Positions 8,344 to 15,914 of a stretch of 61,231 nt of DNA are shown here, one piece after another. The DNA is from an uncultured Porphyromonadaceae bacterium (GTDB lineage: Bacteria > Bacteroidota > Bacteroidia > Bacteroidales > UBA11471). The notes under the pieces were generated by a model. The model was given only the letters and a program-made list of their open reading frames with translations. It was not told where the DNA came from and did not search any database. Positions within the stretch are counted from its first letter, which is position 1. Each line of letters opens with the position of its first letter. The position numbers and the translations under genes are program-made. Location of the stretch: contig UQOX01000015.1 in the NCBI GenBank assembly GCA_900542765.1, positions 1 through 61,231 of the forward strand, read 5' to 3'.

Positions 8344-9732
8344 ATGGAGATGAAACAACAAACACTGAAAAGCAGCTTTACCCTGCGGGGAAAAGGCTTG
8401 CATACCGGGCTCGACATCGAAATCACGTTCTTGCCGGCTCCCGAAAACCACGGATATAAAATACAACGCATCGACCTCGAAGGACAACCCCTCATCGACG
8501 CCGTTGCCGAAAACGTTGCCAATACCCAACGCGGCACGGTACTGAGCAAAAGCAACATCACGGTAAGCACCATCGAGCATGCCATGGCAGCGCTCTACGC
8601 CTCGGAAATCGACAACTGCCTGATACAGGTCAATGCCCCCGAATTTCCCATACTCGACGGCAGCTCGCAAATCTATATCGAAAACATCGCGCGTGTCGGC
8701 ATCGAAGAGCAAGAAGCCGAGAAAGATTATTACATCATTCGCAACAAAATCGAAATCACCGACGAAGAGAGCGGCTCGTCGATTATCGCCTTGCCCGACG
8801 ACCATTTCAGCGTAAGCACCATGGTACTCTTCAACTCTCCGATACTCAACTACCAGTATGCTTGCCTCGAAGACATGAAAAACTTTGCCGAGGAGATTGC
8901 CGGTGCACGCACATTCGTCTTCGTGAGAGAGATAGAGCCGTTGCTGAAAAACAACCTCATCAAAGGTGGCGACCTCGACAATGCCATCGTCATCTATGAC
9001 CAAAAGATAGAACAATCGGAATTTGACCGCATAGCCGACCTCGTGGGAGCGCCGCACAAGAATGCCAACGAACTGGGATTCATCAATAATCGCCCGCTCG
9101 CCTTCAACAACGAGCCGGCCCGCCACAAACTCCTCGACATTCTCGGTGACATCGCCCTCATAGGCAAGCCCATCAAGGGGCGCATCATCGCCACACGTCC
9201 GGGGCACAAAATCAACAACCTGTTTGCCCGTGCCATACGCAAAGAGGTGAAACGGCAAGAGATACAAGTCCCGTTCTACGACCCGAACAAAGAACCGGTC
9301 ATGGACGTCAACCGCATCAAAGAGCTGCTGCCGCACCGTTACCCGATGCTGCTGGTCGACAAAATCATCGAAATCGGCAAGAACCACATTGTCGGCATCA
9401 AGAACTTCACCAGCAACGAACCTTTCTTCCAGGGGCACTTTCCCCAGGAACCGGTCGTTCCCGGCGTGTTGCTCATCGAAGCCATGGCTCAGACCGGCGG
9501 TCTGCTCACGCTCAACAGCGTCGACGACCCCACCAGCTACTCGACCTACTTCATGAAAATCGACAACGTAAAATTCCGCCAAAAAGTGGTACCCGGCGAC
9601 ACGGCCATCTTCCATGTGTCGTTCATGACCGAGATGCGCCGCGGTTGCGCTTACATGAAAGGTTATGTATTTGTCGGCGACAAAATCACGACCGAAGCCG
9701 AATTCATGGCACAAATTTCCAAAAACAAATAA
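8344..9732 (+). CDS. lpxC/fabZ: Fused UDP-3-O-acyl-GlcNAc deacetylase (LpxC) and 3-hydroxyacyl-ACP dehydratase (FabZ)
   Basis: The 462-residue protein joins the committed zinc deacetylase of lipid A synthesis (about residues 1-300) to FabZ of fatty-acid elongation (about 310-462). LpxC zinc ligands are visible in TIEHAMAALYA and in HKLLDILGDIALIG, with the catalytic His in RPGHKINN. The FabZ part starts at LLPHRYPMLLVD and carries the hot-dog signature GHFPQEPVVPG and catalytic Glu in LLIEAMAQ. The fusion is a known trait of Bacteroidetes; it places two enzymes competing for hydroxyacyl-ACP in one polypeptide. It is the second gene of the lipid A operon. Confidence 0.95.
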   Translation: MEMKQQTLKSSFTLRGKGLHTGLDIEITFLPAPENHGYKIQRIDLEGQPLIDAVAENVANTQRGTVLSKSNITVSTIEHAMAALYASEIDNCLIQVNAPEFPILDGSSQIYIENIARVGIEEQEAEKDYYIIRNKIEITDEESGSSIIALPDDHFSVSTMVLFNSPILNYQYACLEDMKNFAEEIAGARTFVFVREIEPLLKNNLIKGGDLDNAIVIYDQKIEQSEFDRIADLVGAPHKNANELGFINNRPLAFNNEPARHKLLDILGDIALIGKPIKGRIIATRPGHKINNLFARAIRKEVKRQEIQVPFYDPNKEPVMDVNRIKELLPHRYPMLLVDKIIEIGKNHIVGIKNFTSNEPFFQGHFPQEPVVPGVLLIEAMAQTGGLLTLNSVDDPTSYSTYFMKIDNVKFRQKVVPGDTAIFHVSFMTEMRRGCAYMKGYVFVGDKITTEAEFMAQISKNK

Positions 9733-9753
9733 AAGTTCTAACCCTCATATCTC

Positions 9754-10530
9754 ATGCAGCACCCATTATCATTTGTTCACCCCGATGCCCAAATCGGTAA
9801 CAATGTCGAAATAGGCCCGTTTGTCACCATCGACAAGAATGTCGTCATCGGCGACGGGACCCGCATCATGTCCAACGCAACCATTCTCGAAGGCGCCCGC
9901 ATCGGCAAGAACTGCACCATATTCCCGGGAGCCGTCGTATCGGCCATTCCCCAAGACCTCAAATTCAGAGGCGAAGAGACCACGGCCGAAATCGGCGACA
10001 ACACCACCCTGCGCGAATATGTCACCGTAAACCGGGGCACCGCCTCAAAAGGCAAAACCATCGTCGGCAACAACTGCCTGCTCATGGCCTATGTGCACAT
10101 TGCCCATGACTGCAAACTCGGAAACAACATCATCATCTCCAACTCCTCTCAGATTGCCGGAGAAGTCGTTATCGACGACTACGCCATTCTCAGCGGCGGC
10201 GTACTGTGCCACCAGTTTACCCACATCGGCAGCCATGTCATGATACAGGGAGGCTCGCAGGTCAACAAAGACATTCCGCCCTACGCCAAGATAGGCCACA
10301 CCCCCATCGCCTTTGCCGGCATCAATACCGTAGGGTTGCGTCGGCGCGGATTCAGCGACGAGGCCATCGCCGTGATACAAGAAGTGTACCGTTGCATCTA
10401 CATGTCAGGCATGAACACCAGCGACGCGCTCAAATACATCGAAGAAAACGTCGCTGCCACTCCCGAGCGCGACGAAATCCTACAATTCGTACACTCCTCC
10501 GAACGCGGCATCGTGCGCGGACTTAAATAA
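9754..10530 (+). CDS. lpxA: Acyl-ACP:UDP-N-acetylglucosamine O-acyltransferase
   Basis: LpxA starts lipid A synthesis by putting a hydroxyacyl chain on UDP-GlcNAc. The 258-residue protein is a left-handed beta-helix with many hexapeptide repeats and the catalytic His in AYVHIAHDCKLGNN. It ends in the helical domain beginning NTVGLRRRGFSDEAI. The gene follows the fused lpxC/fabZ by 21 bp and completes the first three steps of the pathway in one transcript. Confidence 0.95.
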   Translation: MQHPLSFVHPDAQIGNNVEIGPFVTIDKNVVIGDGTRIMSNATILEGARIGKNCTIFPGAVVSAIPQDLKFRGEETTAEIGDNTTLREYVTVNRGTASKGKTIVGNNCLLMAYVHIAHDCKLGNNIIISNSSQIAGEVVIDDYAILSGGVLCHQFTHIGSHVMIQGGSQVNKDIPPYAKIGHTPIAFAGINTVGLRRRGFSDEAIAVIQEVYRCIYMSGMNTSDALKYIEENVAATPERDEILQFVHSSERGIVRGLK

Positions 10531-10564
10531 CAAACGCTTAAAACTAAGAGGTTCTACTAATACT

Positions 10565-11116
10565 ATGGTTTATAAATTTTTGATTCTCTCCGACGAAGTC
10601 GACCACTTCGCCCGCGAAATAGAAATCGATTCCGAAGCGACGTTTCTCGAATTGAACGACGCCATACTCGACTCGGTGGGCTTTGCCAAAGACCAACTGA
10701 CCTCATTCTTCATCTGCGAGGACAACTGGGAAAAGAAAACCGAGGTTACGCTGATGGACATGGAAACCGGCTATGACGAAGACTCGTGGGTCATGGGTGA
10801 AACCCGACTGAGCGAACTGCTCGAAGAGGAGAAACAACGCATGCTCTTTGTCTTCGACAACATGACCGAACGCGCATTCTTCATGGAACTGCGCGAAATC
10901 ATCACCGGCAAAAACCTGAAAAAGGCCGTCTGCACCAAATCCATGGGCAACCCTCCCGCCCAGACCGTAGACTTCGAAGAGATGGAAAAGAACATCAAGA
11001 ACAACGACCTCGGCATCGACGAAGAGTTTTACGGCAACGACGACTACGACCCCTCGGAACTCGACACCGAAGGATTTGACGACCTCGACATGAGCGAAGA
11101 GGACCTCAGATACTAA
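10565..11116 (+). CDS. PF07929-like protein (plasmid pRiA4b ORF-3 family)
   Basis: This acidic 183-residue cytoplasmic protein has the family fold signal: an opening beta-strand YKFLILSDEV, then LELNDAILDSVGF and a segment with FFICEDNW. The C-terminal third is very acidic (NDDYDPSELDTEGFDDLD). Related domains occur beside some transposons but also as stand-alone chromosomal genes in Bacteroidales. It follows lpxA by 34 bp on the same strand and before a strong terminator, so it is probably the last gene of the lipid A operon. Biochemical function is unknown. Confidence 0.7.
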   Translation: MVYKFLILSDEVDHFAREIEIDSEATFLELNDAILDSVGFAKDQLTSFFICEDNWEKKTEVTLMDMETGYDEDSWVMGETRLSELLEEEKQRMLFVFDNMTERAFFMELREIITGKNLKKAVCTKSMGNPPAQTVDFEEMEKNIKNNDLGIDEEFYGNDDYDPSELDTEGFDDLDMSEEDLRY

Positions 11117-11141
11117 AAAACCAACGTCATACTCTAACTGC

Positions 11142-11178
11142 AAAAAAGAGGAAACCCGGCAAGGTTTCCTCTTTTTTT
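11142..11178. terminator. Bidirectional terminator between the lipid A operon and recA
   Basis: A long stem (GAGGAAACC/GGTTTCCTC) is flanked by an A-run on the left and a T-run on the right, so it can stop transcripts from both sides. Confidence 0.9.
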
Positions 11179-11195
11179 GTATCTCCCCGAAGCAG

Positions 11196-12227
11196 TTATT
11201 TCCCGGCTTTGAGAGCTTCCATGATGAGGGCTTCGAGCTCGTCGGCCAACTCGGGGTTGTCTTGTATGCACTTCTTGGCGGCATCGCGGCCTTGCCCCAA
11301 CTTCGTGTCGTTGTAGCTGAACCAGGAACCGCTTTTCTTGATGATGCCCTTGTCGACACCCAGGTCGATGATTTCGCCCGAACGGGAAATACCCTCGCCA
11401 AACATGATGTCGAACTCGGCTTTGCGGAAAGGAGGCGCCACTTTGTTTTTGACCACCTTCACGCGGGTCTGGTTACCGATGACCTCTTCGCCGTCCTTGA
11501 TTTGGCTGATGCGGCGAATGTCGAGGCGCACCGAGGCGTAAAACTTCAAGGCATTACCACCGGTAGTGGTCTCGGGGTTGCCAAACATCACACCGAGCTT
11601 GTCGCGCAACTGGTTGATGAAGATGCAGGTGGTATTGGTCTTGCTGATGGTAGCGGTGAGTTTGCGCAGAGCCTGCGACATGAGACGAGCCTGCAAGCCC
11701 ATCTTCGAATCGCCCATGTCACCTTCGAGTTCGGCTTTGGGGGTAAGGGCCGCCACGGAGTCGATGACCACGATGTCGACGGCCGACGAGCGGATAAGCT
11801 GCTCGGCAATTTCGAGCGCCTGCTCGCCGCTATCGGGTTGTGAAATCCAAAGGTTTTCGACATCGACGCCCAACTTCTCGGCATAGAAGCGGTCGAAAGC
11901 GTGCTCGGCATCGATGATGGCAGCGATGCCGCCGGCCTTTTGAGCCTCGGCTATGGCATGTATGGCCAAGGTCGTTTTTCCCGACGACTCGGGACCGTAT
12001 ATCTCGATGACACGTCCACGGGGATAACCACCCACTCCGAGCGCGGCATTGAGGGAAATAGAGCCCGAGGGTATGACGGCAATCTCCTCGACCTGGTCAT
12101 CGCCCAGTTTCATAATGGCGCCTTTGCCGTAGTTTTTCTCGATTTTGTCCATCGCGGCACGAAGCGCATTGAGCTTCTCGGCAGGAACCGGAATTTTGGC
12201 CGGTTCTTTTTTTACTTCTTCTTCCAT
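11196..12227 (-). CDS. recA: Recombinase RecA
   Basis: RecA forms ATP-dependent filaments on single-stranded DNA for strand exchange and triggers LexA-type autocleavage. At 343 residues it has normal length. The Walker A GPESSGKT is at about residues 78-85, with Walker B in [12 protein letters not shown] and the DNA-binding loop region [13 protein letters not shown]. It lies 10 bp after bcp and is probably co-transcribed with it. I saw no LexA-like box, but did not search exhaustively. Confidence 0.97.
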   Translation of the reverse strand: MEEEVKKEPAKIPVPAEKLNALRAAMDKIEKNYGKGAIMKLGDDQVEEIAVIPSGSISLNAALGVGGYPRGRVIEIYGPESSGKTTLAIHAIAEAQKAGGIAAIIDAEHAFDRFYAEKLGVDVENLWISQPDSGEQALEIAEQLIRSSAVDIVVIDSVAALTPKAELEGDMGDSKMGLQARLMSQALRKLTATISKTNTTCIFINQLRDKLGVMFGNPETTTGGNALKFYASVRLDIRRISQIKDGEEVIGNQTRVKVVKNKVAPPFRKAEFDIMFGEGISRSGEIIDLGVDKGIIKKSGSWFSYNDTKLGQGRDAAKKCIQDNPELADELEALIMEALKAGK

Positions 12228-12237
12228 ATTATCTATT

Positions 12238-12687
12238 TTATTTATTGTTCAGTATTTGGTCGGCATGGTTTTTGGTATCGACCTTGTCGATGATACGCTC
12301 CACCACGCCGTTTTCGTCGATGATAAAGGTCGTGCGGGCCGTCCCCATATAGGCCCGGCCGTAGAGTTTTTTCTCGGTCCACACGCCGAATGTCTGATTG
12401 AGCGAGGTATCGGTGTCGGCAATGAGGTCAAAGGGCAACGACTGTTTCTCGATAAACTTGCGGTGCGACGCTTCACTGTCCTTGCTCACGCCCACCACCT
12501 CGTAGCCGGCAGCCCGCAAGGCTTCGTAGCCGTCGCGCAGATTGCAAGCCTCGGCCGTGCAACCCGAGGTATTGTCTTTGGGGTAGAAATAGAGCACTAC
12601 CTTGCGACCCTGATAGTCGCTGCGGCGTATCTCCTTGCCGTTCTGGTTCACGCCCCACACGTCGGGGGTAAGGTCTCCTACTTTCAT
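12238..12687 (-). CDS. bcp: Thiol peroxidase of the Bcp/PrxQ peroxiredoxin family
   Basis: This 149-residue cytoplasmic peroxiredoxin reduces hydroperoxides using thioredoxin. The peroxidatic Cys43 is in [10 protein letters not shown] and the probable resolving Cys48 is five residues on, the atypical two-Cys pattern of PrxQ. The start at MKVGDLTPD is chosen by homology; the frame extends 24 codons upstream without family support. It precedes recA by 10 bp, linking peroxide defence with DNA repair in one likely transcript. Confidence 0.93.
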   Translation of the reverse strand: MKVGDLTPDVWGVNQNGKEIRRSDYQGRKVVLYFYPKDNTSGCTAEACNLRDGYEALRAAGYEVVGVSKDSEASHRKFIEKQSLPFDLIADTDTSLNQTFGVWTEKKLYGRAYMGTARTTFIIDENGVVERIIDKVDTKNHADQILNNK

Positions 12688-12848
12688 ATCTGTTTGGGAT
12701 TTATGACAGGGTTTTGTCCCGTGAAAAACCGCACCGGGACAACACGCTACCTTGGACAAAGATAAGCATAAAATACCCAGTTTTCCAAATGGTGAATGAC
12801 ATTTATCTTTTATAAAAATCTTCTCTTACGGATACGGGACACACTGAC

Positions 12849-12879
12849 AAAAAAGGCATCGAATACTCGATGCCTTTTT
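12849..12879. terminator. Terminator after the dehydrogenase gene (minus strand)
   Basis: The stem GGCATCGA/TCGATGCC with loop atac is flanked by an A-run and a T-run. It lies 22 bp beyond the minus-strand gene ending at 12902. Confidence 0.88.
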
Positions 12880-12901
12880 ATATAATGATAAGGATTGGAC
12901 A

Positions 12902-14095
12902 TTACAGTTCGAGGTCGCCGCCGAAAATCTCGTGCCAAGGCAACCCCTGCTTGTTGAGCTGCTCCATGAAGGGATCGGGATCGAACTCCTCGACATTGTA
13001 TACACCCGGCTTTTTCCAGATGCCTTTGAGGAACATCATGGCGCCTATCATGGCCGGCACACCGGTGGTGTAGCTTACGCCCTGCATGCCGGTCTCTTCA
13101 TAAGCGGCTCGGTGCGAACAGTTGTTGTAGACATAATAGGTGAGCTCCTTGCCGTCTTTGACGCCCCGTATGCGGCAACCTATCGAGGTCTCGCCCTCGT
13201 AGTTCTCGCCGAGGTCTTGCGGATTGGGCAGCACGGCTTTGAGGAATTGCAACGGGACGATTTCCATGCCGTTGTAATTGATGGGCTTGATGCTGGCCAT
13301 ACCGATGTTTTGTATCACGCGCAGGTGGGTGAGGTATTCCTGCCCGAAGGTCATCCAGAAACGCGCCCGCTTGATGGTGGGATAGTTCTTGACCAGGCTC
13401 TCCAACTCCTCGTGATGGAGCAGATAACTTTCGCGGGGGCCGATGTTGGGGTAGTTGAGCGGACGGTGTATTTCGAGGGGTTCGGTCTCAATCCATTTGC
13501 CGTCTTCCCAGTAGAGTCCCTTCTGGGTAATTTCACGGATATTGATTTCGGGGTTGAAGTTGGTGGCAAATGCCTTGTGGTGGTCGCCGGCGTTGCAATC
13601 GACGATGTCGAGATAATGAATCTCATCGAAATAGTGCTTGGCGGCATAGGCGGTGTAAACGCTGGTCACCCCCGGGTCGAAGCCGCAACCGAGAATGGCG
13701 GTGAGGCCGGCTTTCTCGAAACGGTCTTTGTAGGCCCACTGCCAGCTGTACTCGAAATGGGCTTCGTCTTTGGGCTCGTAATTGGCCGTGTCGAGGTAAT
13801 TGACACCGGTGCGCAGGCAAGCCTCCATGATGGTGAGGTCTTGGTAGGGCAAGGCAAGGTTCATCACGATGTCGGGACGGAAACTCTCAAAGAGGGCGAC
13901 CAGCTGTTCCACGTCGTCGGCATCGACCTGGGCGGTCTTGATAGCCTTGTTCCCTATCGCTTCGACAATGGCGTCGCACTTCGACTGGGTGCGACTGGCA
14001 ATCATGATTTCAGTAAAAACATCGGCGTTCTGCGCCACTTTGTGCGCGGCCACGGTAGCTACGCCGCCGGCACCGATAATGAGGACTTTTCCCAT
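12902..14095 (-). CDS. Saccharopine dehydrogenase-family protein, probably carboxynorspermidine/carboxyspermidine dehydrogenase
   Basis: The enzyme is predicted to join aspartate semialdehyde to a diamine using NADPH, making carboxy(nor)spermidine for polyamine synthesis. The 397-residue protein opens with the dinucleotide-binding loop GAGGVATVAAHKV, has the central GCGFDPGVTSVYTAYA and the C-terminal YTTGVPAMIGA. These features fit the carboxynorspermidine dehydrogenase branch rather than lysine-catabolic saccharopine dehydrogenase. The partner decarboxylase is not in the window. It has its own promoter and terminator, so it appears monocistronic. Confidence 0.82.
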   Translation of the reverse strand: MGKVLIIGAGGVATVAAHKVAQNADVFTEIMIASRTQSKCDAIVEAIGNKAIKTAQVDADDVEQLVALFESFRPDIVMNLALPYQDLTIMEACLRTGVNYLDTANYEPKDEAHFEYSWQWAYKDRFEKAGLTAILGCGFDPGVTSVYTAYAAKHYFDEIHYLDIVDCNAGDHHKAFATNFNPEINIREITQKGLYWEDGKWIETEPLEIHRPLNYPNIGPRESYLLHHEELESLVKNYPTIKRARFWMTFGQEYLTHLRVIQNIGMASIKPINYNGMEIVPLQFLKAVLPNPQDLGENYEGETSIGCRIRGVKDGKELTYYVYNNCSHRAAYEETGMQGVSYTTGVPAMIGAMMFLKGIWKKPGVYNVEEFDPDPFMEQLNKQGLPWHEIFGGDLEL

Positions 14096-14136
14096 TTTGT
14101 GTTGTTGTTTTTTTGTGTTGTCGGTTTATACCGCTA

Positions 14137-14169
14137 CAAAGATAACCTTTTCTATTGAATTCCGGGCAA
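14137..14169 (-). promoter_or_regulatory. Promoter of the carboxynorspermidine dehydrogenase-like gene
   Basis: On the minus strand TATCTTTG (14137-14144) is preceded by TTG (14167-14169) with a 22-bp spacer, slightly long for the Bacteroidetes consensus. The start codon is 42 bp downstream. Confidence 0.6.
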
Positions 14170-14270
14170 GAGCACCGCCACAATTTACGCCCGGCCGGGA
14201 CTTCTCCATGCAAAAGCAGCGGGCTGCCCGGGGAAACGCGCAGTCCGCTGCTTTCACAGATTGATTGGTG

Positions 14271-15788
14271 TTACTGGTGTTGTTCGCGCAAGAGGTCGTT
14301 GACCGTCTTCACGGGATTGAACGTGGAGATGGGCACCTCGACAAAGAGGGTGTTCCAGTCGGACATGGCTCCGTTCCACAGTCCGGGCAATTCGAGGGCT
14401 TTCAACTCCTTGCCGTTTTTCGACTTGTAAGAGATAAAACCGGTTTTCTTGTCGACATACTGCGGCAAGTCATATTTCTCGCCTTTTCCGTTTTTGACGG
14501 CACATACCAAATCGACGGGGTTGAAGTGGGTCGACTTGTCGAACATGGCTTTGGAGTCGGGATTCTTCAAGTCGATTTGCGAACTTTCGAGTATTTGCGG
14601 TGAGAAGGAGCCGTCTTCGTTATAGACGAGGAACGGGCCTCCGCCGGGTTCTCCCACGTTCTTCACCATACCGCACACGCGCAGGGGGCGGCGCAGTTTT
14701 TTGAGCAGATAGACGACCAACTCGGCATCTTCCATCTTCTTGATGTCGGGGTGACGGGTGAAGAGCTGCTGTTGCAGGAAGAGTATCACCTCACGCACGT
14801 CGTCCATCGTGTATTTGCCGCTTTCGAGCATGGCCACATAGGTGTCGATTTGTTTTTTGAGCGAGACGAGCACTCCGCCGATGATTTTCTTGAAGCGCAC
14901 GGTCTCGGGTTTGATGCGGTCGGGCACCACATTGTCGATGTTCTTGATGAATATCACATCGGCATCGATGTCATTGAGGTTCTCGATGAGGGCTCCGTGT
15001 CCGCCGGGGCGGAAGAGCAATTTGCCTTTGTCTCGGAAAGGTTTGTTTTCCATGTCGGCGGCAATGGTATCGGTCGACGGTTTCTGCTCGGAGAAACTGA
15101 TGTGGTACTTCACGTCATACTCCTTTTCATAGGCGGCCTGCTTGTCGGCGACCACTTGCTTGAAGTAGGGCAAATGCTCGTGCGACACCGTAAAATGCAC
15201 GTTCACGTCGCCGGCTTCATTGCGGGCATACATGGCCCCTTCGGCGAGATGTTCTTCCATGGCGGTGCGATCGGTCTCGGGATAGTGGTGGAACTTCAAC
15301 ATGCCTTTGGGAAGGGCTCCGTAATTGAGACCTTTTTCCAAAAGGAGATTTTCGACCACCGCTTTGTAACAGCCGGCAGCCATCAGGGCATCGATGTCCC
15401 GGCCTTCGTTTTTGAGGCAAGCGGCATTGAGGTCGGCAAAGAAGGCAAAATTGTGTATGTGTCCGAAAAATTTCTTCTCGAAATCGGTCGTCGGCTCGGT
15501 GTAATCGGCATCGACAAATTCAAAAAGATTCTTGAACATGCGGCTGGCAGCGCCCGACGCGGGGACAAACTTCACAATGGCGGGATTGGTCGTCAAATAT
15601 TCTTCCCACACTTCGAGGTAATGGTCTACGGCCGTGTCGTCGAGCGAAAGGATACCGTTTCCCAGCCCGGCCGGGGCTTCGAGTTTGAGGTAGGGGAAAC
15701 CGGTTTCGAAACAATGCAACTGTTCTTCGATTTGTTGTGCAGAGATTCCCTTCTGCTTCAATAGGTCTAAATCTTCGGGTGTAAACAT
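14271..15788 (-). CDS. DUF4301 family protein, possibly a sugar nucleotidyltransferase-like enzyme
   Basis: The 505-residue soluble protein belongs to a family common in Bacteroidales and without an established function. The start at MFTPEDLDLLK is chosen because it follows a well-spaced promoter; the frame is open 23 codons further up. Near residue 75 a glycine/serine-rich loop, VPASGAASRMFK, and in the middle LFRPGGHGALIENLND with IFIKNIDNV, resemble the nucleotide-binding loops of GT-A fold sugar-1-phosphate nucleotidyltransferases. That likeness is my inference. It is divergent from the RelA/SpoT gene. Confidence 0.75.
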   Translation of the reverse strand: MFTPEDLDLLKQKGISAQQIEEQLHCFETGFPYLKLEAPAGLGNGILSLDDTAVDHYLEVWEEYLTTNPAIVKFVPASGAASRMFKNLFEFVDADYTEPTTDFEKKFFGHIHNFAFFADLNAACLKNEGRDIDALMAAGCYKAVVENLLLEKGLNYGALPKGMLKFHHYPETDRTAMEEHLAEGAMYARNEAGDVNVHFTVSHEHLPYFKQVVADKQAAYEKEYDVKYHISFSEQKPSTDTIAADMENKPFRDKGKLLFRPGGHGALIENLNDIDADVIFIKNIDNVVPDRIKPETVRFKKIIGGVLVSLKKQIDTYVAMLESGKYTMDDVREVILFLQQQLFTRHPDIKKMEDAELVVYLLKKLRRPLRVCGMVKNVGEPGGGPFLVYNEDGSFSPQILESSQIDLKNPDSKAMFDKSTHFNPVDLVCAVKNGKGEKYDLPQYVDKKTGFISYKSKNGKELKALELPGLWNGAMSDWNTLFVEVPISTFNPVKTVNDLLREQHQ

Positions 15789-15826
15789 AGTATTTGTTTT
15801 AGGATTGTCAAAAATCGAAAACTTCT

Positions 15827-15857
15827 CAAATTTAAAAAAAATCATCGGTAAAAACAA
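15827..15857 (-). promoter_or_regulatory. Promoter of the DUF4301 gene
   Basis: On the minus strand TTG (15855-15857), a 20-bp spacer and TAAATTTG (15827-15834) match the Bacteroidetes consensus. The start codon lies 39 bp downstream. Confidence 0.7.
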
Positions 15858-15879
15858 TTATTATCGAGCAAAAAAAACT

Positions 15880-15887
15880 TATATTTG
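15880..15887 (+). promoter_or_regulatory. -7 box for the RelA/SpoT gene
   Basis: TATATTTG fits TAnnTTTG and would place the transcript start about 20 bp before the ATG at 15915. It lies beside the divergent DUF4301 promoter. Confidence 0.55.
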
Positions 15888-15914
15888 AATCGGTTTTCAA
15901 TACTTGTCGGTTTT

